In this document: positions 44,092 through 52,510 of the stretch, in pieces
Numbering within the stretch: the first letter of the stretch is position 1
Layout: every line of letters starts with the position of its first letter
Assembly: GCA_015065085.1 (NCBI GenBank)
Contig: SVQW01000002.1
Location: forward strand, 62,001-126,000
Origin: Oscillospiraceae bacterium
Lineage (GTDB): Bacteria; Bacillota; Clostridia; Oscillospirales; SIG627
Reading direction: 5' to 3'
Length of the DNA: 64,000 nt
Notes under the pieces: model-generated
The model's database searches: none
What the model saw: the letters and a program-made list of their open reading frames with translations, nothing else
Told to the model about the DNA's origin: nothing
Program-made: the position numbers and the translations under genes

Positions 44092-46761
44092 TTATTTGTA
44101 AATTTCCACGCTTCTTCCAAGCCAGCCGGAAATACCCTTAATTTCCTTGAAGAAGCCGTCGGTAATATTACTACCCTGTAATGCCTCGGGGAGGTTTTCG
44201 CTGCCAAACTTAACACTGTTAAGCTCATCGTGGTCGAAGTTATAAGCCCTTTCGTAAGCAGACTTGGTAGTTACATTGTAACCCTCAATTGCCGTCTTGA
44301 GATAATCGACAATCTTGTCAATGTCTTGTTGTTCAAGTCTTCTGTCCTTATACTCTTCAATAATTTCAATCTTTTCTTTTTCGGTGAGGTCGTAAATCTT
44401 ATTAACAACACGGTCAATATACTCATCAAGCAGGTCATTAACCTTGGTCATGTATTCACTCATAAGCTCGCCCAACTCATCAGCCATGCTCTTGAGCTCA
44501 TCATCACCCATATTTGCCTCATCCTTGAACCACTTGCCTGCCTCATCAGCCATAACAACAGCTTCTCTGATAACATCAAAGTAGTAGTTATTGCTCTTGA
44601 GAGTGTAACCGGTGAGCAATTCGTCGTCATTTTGATATCCTTTATCGCCGTCCAGCAGATAATCGGGATTTACAATTTCAAGCAGTCTCATGAAGTATGC
44701 GTTATCCTTATACTTGTCATAGAACTTGCTTTCAAACTTGTTCATTGCCTGCTCATACTTAGGCTCAACGATACCGGAGATAACGTTTATCTTAATAACA
44801 ACAGTGGATTTAACTTTGTGCTCATTCATTGAAACAGCAGAGGTATGTGCCATAGGAGGATTGTTTGCAAGGTAATCCTGATACCAATCGTCCAGCCAAT
44901 CAGGAACCTCGAATTCAGGATGCTGGTCATGGAACTGCCAAAGAGTAAGATTAATCTCGGTAGAATACTGTTCCTTAGCATCCTCGAAGGCTTCCTTCAT
45001 TTCCTCTTCGGTCATTACCTGCTTATACGACTCGGGAATATCTTCCTCAATGTCCTCGTATGTGAGCTCGTTAACCTTATCACCGTACTTTTCAATAACC
45101 TTTACATTTTCCTCGGTAATGGTTACATGCTTTTCTTCAAAGAGTTCTTCCACAACGTCTATTATGATCTGCTCATCAACGCTGGGAGCGGTTCCTCCGG
45201 GCTGTGTAAGTGCCTGTTGGATTTCCTCTTTGATAGCTTCTTTACCCAGTGTTTCAACGATACAAACCTCATGCTCAATAAGCTTGATATTTCTGTTTTC
45301 GTCCAGAACAAAGCCTGCCACATCAATAAGCTTATCGTTAAGCTTCTGGTTGTTTAAAACTTCCTTAATAGCAGTTTCCTTGAGGAAGAGGAAGTCCTTA
45401 ACCGTGTCAATAGCTCTTGTTTCGCTGTTGTATTTTACATCATAGTTCTTGAGCTTGCTAAAATACTCGGGAGCTTTAACGCCCACATTTATTTCGTACC
45501 ACTTAGGATATACTGTAATATTGCCGGTAACGGGTGTGTCGGGTGTGAATTCAACGCCGTTTGCATCAACCCAGGTGTCGTTTCTTACGCTACGTTCAAG
45601 TACAAACTCATTAGCGGTTCCTTCAAGGAACTTTTCGCTCACGTAAGCATCCTCATAGCACCAATGGAACAGTTTTTCGCCGAGAGTCTCGCCCTTCTTG
45701 GCGGTTCTGGTAGCCAGAGTGGCTCCGGTAGTACCATTCTTGAAGGTTACTCTGTATGTATCGGTGGTTCCCACAGAGATGGAGCCGCCGCCGGTGCGTT
45801 TCTTGAAGGTTACGGGAGTTTTTGCAATGATATCTTTAAAAACATCCTCATCCTTGTAGTTATCGAAGTTTACGGTTGTATTATTGTTGCTTACAACAAC
45901 GCCGCCATCTGCCGTCACTTTTGTAAGCTTAACGTTTTTACCGCCTCGGATTACAAGACGGCCGTTGATTTTAACATTTTCGAGAGTAACCTTATTGAGG
46001 CAAACACCGTCTGCAATGATAAGGTCGCCTGTAACTTCAACGTTTTTCACGGTAAGGTCGCTTACGGTATTGAGAAGCAGGTTGCCCTCAACCTTTACAT
46101 CCTTAATAACAGCATCGCCGAGAATACGGTTGAAAATATTATAGAGAAGCTGTGCAAATTCAGCTCTTGTTATGTACTCTCTGGGATAAAGATTATTCTT
46201 TTCTGAGTCTGCAACGGGAGAGCCATTGATGTACTGACGCTGTGCAAGATCGGAAAGCAATGCAACTGCCCAATCGGAAATATTTTTAGCATCTCCGAAC
46301 TTTTCAAGTACAGTAACATCTGCGCCGCTGAGAACCAGCGCTCTTGCGATTACGACAAAAGCTTCTTCACGGACAATATAATCGTCTGGGCGAAGATGAG
46401 TATCATCGCTTCCCTCGAAAGTGCCCATATTTACAGCCTTTGACATTTCCTCGTAAAACCAATCGGTGTCTTTAACATCCTCAAACTTGGTAATACTTGC
46501 AAGTACGGATGCACCGAAAGCACGGTTTACAATAGTAGCCATTTCGGCTCTTGTAAGATTTGCATCCGCTCTGATGGTGCCGTCATGATAACCCTTGATA
46601 AGGTCATTTTCAACTGCCCATGCGAGAGCTGCCGCTGCCCAATGTTCCTCGGAATAATCCGACATATCACTTGCGGTAAGAGCGCCTGCGGGGATGCAGA
46701 ATACCGACAGCATCATTGCTACGGTAAGAAGTATTGCTGTTAAGCTTCTGGTAAATTTCAA
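44092..46761 (-). CDS. Large SLH-domain surface protein with beta-solenoid-like segment
   Basis: 889 aa from a TTG at 46761 (AAAGGGTGG upstream), giving a proper signal peptide (KFTRSLTAILLTVAMMLSVF). A longer open frame to 46854 overlaps the upstream gene and begins with no RBS. Order: three SLH repeats (about 20-215), a short beta-solenoid-like stretch (GDLIIADGVCLNKVTL, NGRLVIRGGKNVKL), a beta-grasp repeat like those of internalin-type surface proteins (YRVTFKNGTTGATLATRTAKKG; VYPKW), then about 400 residues of acidic helical sequence. Cell-wall-attached; function unknown. Cotranscribed with the upstream membrane protein. Confidence 0.85.
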   Translation of the reverse strand: MKFTRSLTAILLTVAMMLSVFCIPAGALTASDMSDYSEEHWAAAALAWAVENDLIKGYHDGTIRADANLTRAEMATIVNRAFGASVLASITKFEDVKDTDWFYEEMSKAVNMGTFEGSDDTHLRPDDYIVREEAFVVIARALVLSGADVTVLEKFGDAKNISDWAVALLSDLAQRQYINGSPVADSEKNNLYPREYITRAEFAQLLYNIFNRILGDAVIKDVKVEGNLLLNTVSDLTVKNVEVTGDLIIADGVCLNKVTLENVKINGRLVIRGGKNVKLTKVTADGGVVVSNNNTTVNFDNYKDEDVFKDIIAKTPVTFKKRTGGGSISVGTTDTYRVTFKNGTTGATLATRTAKKGETLGEKLFHWCYEDAYVSEKFLEGTANEFVLERSVRNDTWVDANGVEFTPDTPVTGNITVYPKWYEINVGVKAPEYFSKLKNYDVKYNSETRAIDTVKDFLFLKETAIKEVLNNQKLNDKLIDVAGFVLDENRNIKLIEHEVCIVETLGKEAIKEEIQQALTQPGGTAPSVDEQIIIDVVEELFEEKHVTITEENVKVIEKYGDKVNELTYEDIEEDIPESYKQVMTEEEMKEAFEDAKEQYSTEINLTLWQFHDQHPEFEVPDWLDDWYQDYLANNPPMAHTSAVSMNEHKVKSTVVIKINVISGIVEPKYEQAMNKFESKFYDKYKDNAYFMRLLEIVNPDYLLDGDKGYQNDDELLTGYTLKSNNYYFDVIREAVVMADEAGKWFKDEANMGDDELKSMADELGELMSEYMTKVNDLLDEYIDRVVNKIYDLTEKEKIEIIEEYKDRRLEQQDIDKIVDYLKTAIEGYNVTTKSAYERAYNFDHDELNSVKFGSENLPEALQGSNITDGFFKEIKGISGWLGRSVEIYK

Positions 46762-46792
46762 TTTTGCCACCCTTTCGTTTATGTTAATTTTA

Positions 46793-47791
46793 TTATATCC
46801 ATTTATTAATTTTGCCCATGTAGTAAGCTTTAATGTTCGTTTTTTCTTCCTCATATGCGGCTTTCAGAGAATCCACAAGCCCCTGGTCCTGACCGGATTC
46901 CTTAAGAAGCGTTTTGACCTGCTTGAGTATTTCCTCAACCTGAGCATCGGTATCTGCTTCCCACTGAGCCACTATCTTAACTGCACGCTTAACATATGTT
47001 GCAAGAAGATTGGTTGCCGTTCGTTCCTTGTTAGGCACTTTCAAATACTCAGCTTTCCATTCAGCCTCCATATTACTCAGCCTTGTATTCGACTGTGACT
47101 TTGTAACGTAGAGCTGTGCCACGAGGCGGGCTATTTTTTCATTGGTCTCTTTGAGCTTTTCATCCGATATCATCGGTTTGTCAGTAGTTTCCGACTGCTT
47201 CGGAGGCTCGGTGATATCAATTGGAACGTAATCACTGCCTGTTGTGCCGATATCCGTATTATCCGGTCCTGAATTTTCCGGCGGGACAACCGGATTATCT
47301 TGCGGCGGATTCGTCACTGTCGGCGGAGAAGCCAGTATATCGGAAATATCCGGGTCATCCTCCGATGGCGGAGCCGAAATATCCGGTGGCGGTGGTACAT
47401 CCGACGCATCCGGCGGAGGCGGAATATCAATATCAACCGCGGGTCCACTGCCTTGCTTATACTCATCGGGGATGTGAAGCAGCTCTTCTTCCGATTTGCC
47501 GACAATAAGCTCGATTGCTTCCTGTTCGGTAATCTCGTTGTTGGCCAGCTTTTCCTTTTCTTCGGGAGTAAGATCGCGAACGTTTATACCATCATAATTT
47601 TCCAGCAGTTGCTCGGGAGTTTTTCCATTCTCCATCATCTGCCGAAGCTCTTCCGGTGTCTTGGTTTGCGATATTATAAAAGCGTTTATGTAGCTTCTGA
47701 AGTGAAAAGCAGTCAAAGCCAGTATAACAAGTACCGCCAAAAGCAAGAAAAGTATTACTTTTGTACGCTTTTTTATAATATTACCTCCCAT
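46793..47791 (-). CDS. Membrane-anchored proline-rich coiled-coil protein
   Basis: About 332 aa, unrecognised. Residues about 8-30 form one membrane helix (VILFLLLAVLVILALTAF). Helical repeats of the type TPEELRQMMENGKTPEQLL follow, then a proline/aspartate-rich linker (about 120-200) and a C-terminal coiled coil (about 215-332). The ATG at 47791 lies just before GGAGG, so a downstream non-standard start (ATT near 47779) would fit the RBS better; the promoter at 47841-47869 excludes the upstream ATG at 47869. It probably spans membrane to wall and pairs with the SLH protein that follows 31 bases later. Confidence 0.7.
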   Translation of the reverse strand: MGGNIIKKRTKVILFLLLAVLVILALTAFHFRSYINAFIISQTKTPEELRQMMENGKTPEQLLENYDGINVRDLTPEEKEKLANNEITEQEAIELIVGKSEEELLHIPDEYKQGSGPAVDIDIPPPPDASDVPPPPDISAPPSEDDPDISDILASPPTVTNPPQDNPVVPPENSGPDNTDIGTTGSDYVPIDITEPPKQSETTDKPMISDEKLKETNEKIARLVAQLYVTKSQSNTRLSNMEAEWKAEYLKVPNKERTATNLLATYVKRAVKIVAQWEADTDAQVEEILKQVKTLLKESGQDQGLVDSLKAAYEEEKTNIKAYYMGKINKWI

Positions 47792-47840
47792 CCGCCGTTG
47801 ATTGTATACGCAAAAATATACACGTATAGCATTATGTTTA

Positions 47841-47869
47841 ATTATATCATCTTTTGTAACGAATGTCAA
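47841..47869 (-). promoter_or_regulatory. Sigma-A promoter of the coiled-coil/SLH operon
   Basis: TTGACA (47869-47864), 17-base spacer, TATAAT (47846-47841) on the minus strand: a consensus promoter. Confidence 0.85.
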
Positions 47870-47926
47870 TAGAAAATGTACAAATCGGCAAAGACAAATA
47901 TTGTTAATATTTTGAAAACAATACTA

Positions 47927-48463
47927 TCAATTGTATTTGGCACGCTCTCCGCCTATGTATTTTGCACGTGTTCGCGCCATTACAAGATTAGCCTCGCCTA
48001 TTTTCTTTATTTCACAGCGTACCGGTACAGCAACAGCTCTGAGATGCATTCCGATAAGAGTGTCACCGATATCAATGCCTGCATGCGCTTTCACACTTTC
48101 TACCGTCACGGGATTTTTCAGCATTCCATGGACAGTCGTAGCAAACGAACCGCCTGCATGCGCGTGAGGAACGGCATTTACAATTTCCAGATTATAAAGA
48201 TGTGCCGCCTCTTCTTCAATGATTATGGCGCGGTTGAGATGTTCACAGCACTGTGCCGCAAGAAATATTCCATGCGGCGTCAGCGCTTCGTCAAGGGCGG
48301 CATAGAGCTGTGCCGCCACGTCTAGGCTTCCGTAAGAACCTATTTTTGCACCCAGCACCTCACTGGTACTGCATCCTACAACAAGTATGTCGCCTTTTTT
48401 AAGCTGTGCCGCATCAAGCAGTGCTTTTGCTGCCGAAGCAAGCTGATTTTTTATTTCATTCAT
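47927..48463 (-). CDS. ywlG: YwlG / TIGR01440 family protein
   Basis: 178 aa protein of the UPF0340/TIGR01440 family. GDILVVGCSTSEVLG, AAQCCEHLNRAIIIE and AGIDIGDTLIGMHLRAVAVPVR are family hallmarks; conserved Cys and His suggest a catalytic or metal site, but no reaction is established. Its start lies next to the end of the phosphosugar mutase gene. Confidence 0.85.
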   Translation of the reverse strand: MNEIKNQLASAAKALLDAAQLKKGDILVVGCSTSEVLGAKIGSYGSLDVAAQLYAALDEALTPHGIFLAAQCCEHLNRAIIIEEEAAHLYNLEIVNAVPHAHAGGSFATTVHGMLKNPVTVESVKAHAGIDIGDTLIGMHLRAVAVPVRCEIKKIGEANLVMARTRAKYIGGERAKYN

Positions 48464-48467
48464 AGCA

Positions 48468-50243
48468 TTATTCCTCTATCCAAAATAATGATTTTCTGAT
48501 TTTCTCGAATTTTTCCGCTGCTTTTTCAAAGTTATCCGCCGTAATAAAGCAATAAACCTTGAATTTTGGTTCCGTTCCCGAGGGGCGTATTATAACCTCC
48601 GAAAGGTCTTCCAGCTCGTACGCTACTACATCATCGGGTACAAACGGGAGCTTTTCCACACTTTTGTCATATGTGTTTATGATGGAAGAAATGTGATAAT
48701 CCTTCACTTTCACAATACGCAGCCCGCCAAGATTGTCGGAAGTCTCATGCAAAGAGTAAGCCTTAGACATTATTTCCTTCATTTTTCCCTTGATGTCAAG
48801 TGCGGAAATAACAACATCATAGGACATTTCCGCCGAAAAACCGTATTCGCGATAAATATCCTCCAGTGCTTCTCTCAGTGTTATTCCGCGGGATTTGTGA
48901 TAAGCCGCCATCTCACATATGAGAAGAGAGGTTGCAACAGCGTCCTTGTCGCGCGCATAGGATGCACTGAGATAGCCGTAGCTCTCCTCGAATCCGAATA
49001 TAAATGTATGGCTGTTGTCGCGCTCAAATTCTTTTATTTTTTCGCCTATATACTTGAATCCGGTGTATACATTTATCATCTCAACCCCGTTTTTACGGCA
49101 TATGCTTTCGGCAAGCTTGGTGGAGACAATAGATTTGACAGCACAGGCATTATCCGCAAGTGTTCCGTTTTTACGGCGTTGTTTTATTATATAATCCAGC
49201 ATCATAAGTCCTGCCTGATTTCCGGTGGGCAAAAACCAGTTTCCATCTCTGTCCGGTGCACAGATGCCAACACGGTCAGCATCCGGATCGGTAGCGAGAA
49301 TAATATCGCATCCGCCGTTTTCATCCGCCATTTTGCACGCAAGCTCATAGCTTTCCTTATACTGGGGATTAGGCTTTTTGACAGTCGGAAAATTGCCGTC
49401 CAGTATCATTTGCTCAGGCACGGTGGTCACATTTTTAAATCCCGCTCTTCTCAGCACCTCCGGGACAAGCGCATGACCGGCACCGTGAAGCGGAGTATAT
49501 ACTATTTTGAGATCATTTTGAGCTTCTATATTATTTTGACTGATAATGTGGGTAAGAAGTTCCGACAAATACTGTTCATCCAATTCTTCCCCTATAACCG
49601 TTATCAAGCCGTCCGATACCGCCTTGTCGTAATCCATCGTCTTTATGCTTTTAAAGAAATCGTACTGCATACACTGTGCAGAAACCGCCGCCGCTTCCTC
49701 CGGCGGAAGCTGAGCGCCGTCCTCCCAGTACACCTTGTAGCCGTTATCCTCTTTGGGGTTATGGGAAGCAGTAACATTTATGCCCGCCTTGCAGCCCAGC
49801 CTTCTTATGGCATAAGAAAGCTCGGGAGTTGGGCGCAGTGCATCGAAAAGGTAAACCTTAATGCCGTTCGCCGCGAGGACGCATGCCGCACGCCTTGAAA
49901 ACTCTTCGGAATTGTTACGGCTGTCATACGCAATAGCAACACCCTTTTGTGCACCGTCGTTTTTTAATACAATGCTCGCAAGTGCCTGCGTTGCAAGCTC
50001 CACGGTATGAACGTTCATATTGGAAGAGCCAACTTTCATTTTGCCGCGGAGTCCTGCCGTTCCAAAGCTTATAAGTGTCAGAAATCCGCTTATAAGCGCA
50101 TCCTTATCATTTTTTATCGTATCAAGCTCTTTCTTCAATTCATGCCCTACGCGCGGATTTGCGCACCACTCGGCATAGTTAGCCGCGGCAATGGCCTCTC
50201 TTTGGGAAACATCAATTTCCGAAATGCTTTTGAATAATCTCAT
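48468..50243 (-). CDS. pgcA: Phospho-sugar mutase (phosphoglucomutase / PgcA type)
   Basis: 591 aa alpha-D-phosphohexomutase. Active-site serine loop VTASHNPKEDNGYKVYW, metal loop ATDPDADRVGI, sugar loop FGFEESYGYL and phosphate loop RPSGTEPKFKVY are in order. It interconverts hexose 1- and 6-phosphates for wall polymers and glycogen; glucose versus mannose preference cannot be told. RBS GGAAGGA. Between the TSCPD gene and ywlG. Confidence 0.92.
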   Translation of the reverse strand: MRLFKSISEIDVSQREAIAAANYAEWCANPRVGHELKKELDTIKNDKDALISGFLTLISFGTAGLRGKMKVGSSNMNVHTVELATQALASIVLKNDGAQKGVAIAYDSRNNSEEFSRRAACVLAANGIKVYLFDALRPTPELSYAIRRLGCKAGINVTASHNPKEDNGYKVYWEDGAQLPPEEAAAVSAQCMQYDFFKSIKTMDYDKAVSDGLITVIGEELDEQYLSELLTHIISQNNIEAQNDLKIVYTPLHGAGHALVPEVLRRAGFKNVTTVPEQMILDGNFPTVKKPNPQYKESYELACKMADENGGCDIILATDPDADRVGICAPDRDGNWFLPTGNQAGLMMLDYIIKQRRKNGTLADNACAVKSIVSTKLAESICRKNGVEMINVYTGFKYIGEKIKEFERDNSHTFIFGFEESYGYLSASYARDKDAVATSLLICEMAAYHKSRGITLREALEDIYREYGFSAEMSYDVVISALDIKGKMKEIMSKAYSLHETSDNLGGLRIVKVKDYHISSIINTYDKSVEKLPFVPDDVVAYELEDLSEVIIRPSGTEPKFKVYCFITADNFEKAAEKFEKIRKSLFWIEE

Positions 50244-50266
50244 AAAGTCACTTTCCTTCCGATATG

Positions 50267-50509
50267 TTATTTAACATTTTCGCTTATGGCGCGTGCCAGC
50301 TGATCGGGGCACGAGGTAGGCTTAAAGCCGCATTTTATTCCCGAAAGACGCTTGACCGCCTCATCCGGTGTCATTCCTTCCACAAGCCTTGCGACGCCCT
50401 GAGTATTTCCGGCACAGCCACCGATAAATTTAACACCCGTCAACTTGCCGTCCACAACATCAAACTGTATTTCCCGCGAGCAGGTGCCTTTTGTTTTGTA
50501 CTTAAACAT
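50267..50509 (-). CDS. TSCPD-domain protein (TIGR03905 family)
   Basis: 80 aa. FKYKTKGTCSREIQFDV, GVKFIGGCAGNTQGVARLVEGM and CGFKPTSCPDQLARAI match the small TSCPD family, related to the C-terminal domain of vitamin B12-dependent ribonucleotide reductase. Four cysteines may bind zinc. The ATG at 50509 (AAAGGA 8 bases away) is preferred over 50515. First gene of the TSCPD-pgcA-ywlG operon. Confidence 0.85.
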   Translation of the reverse strand: MFKYKTKGTCSREIQFDVVDGKLTGVKFIGGCAGNTQGVARLVEGMTPDEAVKRLSGIKCGFKPTSCPDQLARAISENVK

Positions 50510-50613
50510 AATCATTATCCTTTCCGATATGCCCCAATTAAAATTATATCTGAAAATCGGGAGAAATATTCACCATGAGATTGCATTAAACTCTTCATTA
50601 TAATCCAATTTAT

Positions 50614-50642
50614 ATTATAACAGAAATTAACACATATGTCAA
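50614..50642 (-). promoter_or_regulatory. Sigma-A promoter of the TSCPD-pgcA-ywlG operon
   Basis: TTGACA (50642-50637), 17-base spacer, TATAAT (50619-50614) on the minus strand; divergent from the tRNA promoter. Confidence 0.85.
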
Positions 50643-50689
50643 TCATAACGGAAGCATTTTTTATTAAATGACAAAACTTGTGTTTACTA

Positions 50690-50718
50690 TTGACATTCCT
50701 GCGCTTTTGTGATAAAAT
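50690..50718 (+). promoter_or_regulatory. Promoter of the tRNA-Leu region
   Basis: TTGACA (50690-50695), 17-base spacer, TAAAAT (50713-50718). Transcription should start near 50725, 7 bases before the interrupted tRNA-Leu. It would run through both half-tRNA units and the intact tRNA to the terminator at 51150-51189. Confidence 0.8.
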
Positions 50719-50731
50719 ATATAAAGAATAT

Positions 50732-50769
50732 GCGCCTGTGGCGGAACTGGCAGACGCGCCAGACTTAGG
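50732..50769 (+). pseudogene. 5' half of an interrupted tRNA-Leu(UAG)
   Basis: Acceptor strand GCGCCTG, D arm and anticodon strand CCAGA-CTTAGG of a tRNA-Leu, ending in the anticodon loop. The matching 3' half (TCTGG anticodon strand, T arm, CAGGCGC acceptor strand) lies at 54742-54789. Joined at the shared TTAGG, the two make an 81-nt tRNA with perfectly paired acceptor and anticodon stems. Confidence 0.85.
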
Positions 50770-50893
50770 TTCCGTCCTGTATGTGATTTTATTGTTGATT
50801 ACGGTTTTTCCGTTTTCATAGATGAGGATTAAGTGATATGCTCCTCCTCGGTGCACCTCTACCGTGTAAAAATCAAGAGGTAAAACTTAATAT
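50732..50893 (+). repeat. Tandem unit 1: tRNA-Leu 5' half plus structured spacer (162 bp)
   Basis: Consists of the 38-base tRNA 5' half and about 124 bases of shared sequence. Unit 2 follows head to tail. The spacer holds small hairpins (ACGG/CCGT; CGGTG/TACCG near 50849-50864; ACCTCT/AGAGGT). Confidence 0.85.
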
Positions 50894-51057
50894 GCGGATG
50901 TGGCGGAATCGGCAGACGCGCTAGACTTAGGTTCCGTCCTGTATGTGATTTTATTGTTGATTACGGTTTTTGCCGTTTTCATAGATGAGGATTAAGCGAT
51001 ATGCTCCTCCTCGGTGTACCTCCACCGTGTAAAAATTAAGAGGTAAAAACTTAATAT
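50894..51057 (+). repeat. Tandem unit 2: tRNA-Leu 5' half plus structured spacer (164 bp)
   Basis: The 5' half (50894-50931) carries acceptor strand GCGGATG, identical to that of the intact tRNA-Leu downstream. The spacer differs from unit 1 at about seven positions; one change turns a G-U pair of the CGGTG hairpin into G-C, so the hairpin is kept. Confidence 0.85.
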
Positions 51058-51141
51058 GCGGATGTGGCGGAATTGGCAGACGCGCTAGACTTAGGATCTA
51101 GTGATTTTATCGTGGGGGTTCAAGTCCCTTCATCCGCACCA
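51058..51141 (+). tRNA. tRNA-Leu (anticodon UAG)
   Basis: Intact 84-nt gene including encoded CCA. Acceptor GCGGATG/CATCCGC, anticodon stem CTAGA/TCTAG around CTTAGGA (anticodon TAG, reads CUA/CUN), a long class II variable arm (TGAT...ATCG) and TTCAAGT T loop. It lies inside the DNA that interrupts another tRNA-Leu(UAG), so it can replace the broken gene. Confidence 0.93.
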
Positions 51142-51149
51142 AACAGTAG

Positions 51150-51189
51150 AAATCCGAACCTTGTACCAATCGGTGAAGGGTTCGGATTT
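51150..51189 (+). terminator. Terminator after tRNA-Leu
   Basis: 11-bp stem AAATCCGAACC/GGTTCGGATTT (51150-51160 with 51179-51189) followed by TTTTATT, nine bases after the tRNA. Confidence 0.88.
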
Positions 51190-51256
51190 TTATTATATCT
51201 TGACTATCCTAATTTTAATAGTAAACTTGAAAAACAATAATATCGAAATCTCAGGG

Positions 51257-51290
51257 GATAAAACTTTAATCGGTTTTATCTCTTTTTTTA
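51257..51290 (+). terminator. Second terminator-like hairpin
   Basis: 8-bp stem GATAAAAC/GTTTTATC (51257-51264 with 51273-51280) followed by a run of seven T. It directly precedes the decayed secreted-protein frame. Confidence 0.65.
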
Positions 51291-51299
51291 TATATTTTT

Positions 51300-51951
51300 A
51301 CCCGCACATTCGTCAAAACAAATGCCATCATATCAATCGTATCAGTTTTAATAACTTCTTTTTCTGTAAGCGCTACAGAGGTACCGAGAGAATCGGCACC
51401 CTGCAATGCCACAAACGAAGCAATCATTTTTGTTGAAAATTGCATCGGTGATATTTTAACCGAAGTGCAGAACGGGTTGGGATATGCCGATGCAAGAGCG
51501 AAATCAAACCGCATATTCTTTAATGCTTGGCTCAATGGTCAGACAAATGGATATAGCTACGGCGAGCTTGTGGATATAGCCAATAATGCAATATGGCAAT
51601 ATCGGGATATGTATCTGCGACCTGACTTTTACAAAGATAATCTTGAAAAAGTCAGAGTTATTATTGCTCCTGTAATTGAAGATTCAATAAGGAACGAAGT
51701 TCCGTCATTCAACGTTCAAGCGGCAGATAAACTGCCGCTTGAAAAAGCAATGCAAAGCCATTGCTTTTAGTTATAAATCAGGCAAAATCACTTATGCAGA
51801 AGCAGAGTTCAATGCTCGAACAAGAATTTATCAATCAGTAAAACCTGACTTCAATCCTGATGTTGAATATATGAAAGATCCTCTTTCAAGAGATATTCCA
51901 TCGGTTGATAACAGCTTATTTATACTTGCAAGAAAATTAATTCTATCATAG
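51300..51951 (+). pseudogene. Degenerate secreted protein gene
   Basis: A plus-strand frame reads a signal-peptide-like stretch (KTNAIISIVSVLITSFSVSA, from 51315) and continues to a stop near 51770, but there is no ATG, GTG or TTG at its head. The same protein appears to continue in another frame (FSYKSGKITYAEAEFNARTRIYQS) to 51951, so a frameshift lies near 51745-51770, exactly where two hairpins occur. The family is not recognised. A terminator follows (51961-51989). Confidence 0.6.
51715..51768 (+). repeat. Twin hairpins at the frameshift point
   Basis: Hairpin 1: TTCAAGCGGCAG paired with 51732-51743 (12 bp, 5-base loop). Hairpin 2: AAAAGCAATG (51743-51752) paired with 51759-51768 (10 bp). 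They abut one another inside the broken reading frame. Confidence 0.75.
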
Positions 51952-51960
51952 CACAAAAGT

Positions 51961-51989
51961 GGCATAACCTATACAAAACAGGCTATGCC
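51961..51989 (+). terminator. Terminator after the degenerate gene
   Basis: 10-bp stem with one mismatch (51961-51970 with 51980-51989), then TCTTTTT. Confidence 0.7.
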
Positions 51990-52004
51990 TCTTTTTAATA
52001 CATT

Positions 52005-52510
52005 TTAATACTCATTTATATAAAACTCAAATGTGTTTCCTTTGGTTCCGTAAAGAATCGCATCGCCGTCTATGTGTGTTAACTCAAGACCGCCGGGATT
52101 AACTTCCCAGTCAAAAGACGCATTTAAAGGATATGGACTAATCACAATCGGCTCATCCACGCCTTCTACAACTCCACCATTCAGGTTAAGTTTCAATACA
52201 TCACCATCTAATTTCCATGTTCATTCAAACTGTTCCAAAACCTCACTGTTTCCAATTCCATAGACATAGCTTACCGTTCCGTCAGGGTTGAGTTCAAGCC
52301 CCAGTGCTCTTTCCTCGCCGTTTCCATCATTTGCAAAAGCAATCCAGCTTCCGCAAAACTCAGCGTCAGGAATTTCATCAGAGCCACTAAACTCTGTCAT
52401 CTTGTCATACGGTGTAAAGTCATAGACTTTGGTTTCGCTGTTTTCAAGTCTTCCGTCCATACCTGACTGAACAGGTGTGTAACAAACCTTTTCAGAACCC
52501 TTTTTTGCAA
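52005..52510 (-). pseudogene. Truncated gene fragment with internal stop
   Basis: The minus-strand frame encodes CGSWIAFANDGNGEERALGLELN...DGTVSYVYG, is interrupted by TGA at 52221-52223, and continues in the same frame as TWKLDGDVLKLNLNGGVVEG...GNTFEFYINEY to 52005. The repeated strand pattern resembles a small lipocalin-like or lipoprotein beta-barrel domain, not recognised further. The 5' end is missing; the frame runs into the galactonate dehydratase gene, so this is a 3' fragment plus a nonsense mutation. Confidence 0.65.

Noticed and set aside
50732..51057. CRISPR array
   Set aside because: Only two long units, no short repeat-spacer alternation, and the repeated parts include a tRNA half.
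50732..51141. Self-splicing intron in tRNA-Leu
   Set aside because: Group I introns of tRNA-Leu sit in the anticodon loop, but the spacers here (about 124 bases) are too short, lack core pairings I could find, and are not followed by their own 3' tRNA half.
51266..51535. 89-residue minus-strand frame
   Set aside because: It is antisense to the decayed plus-strand secreted-protein frame, which has a convincing signal-peptide-like stretch.
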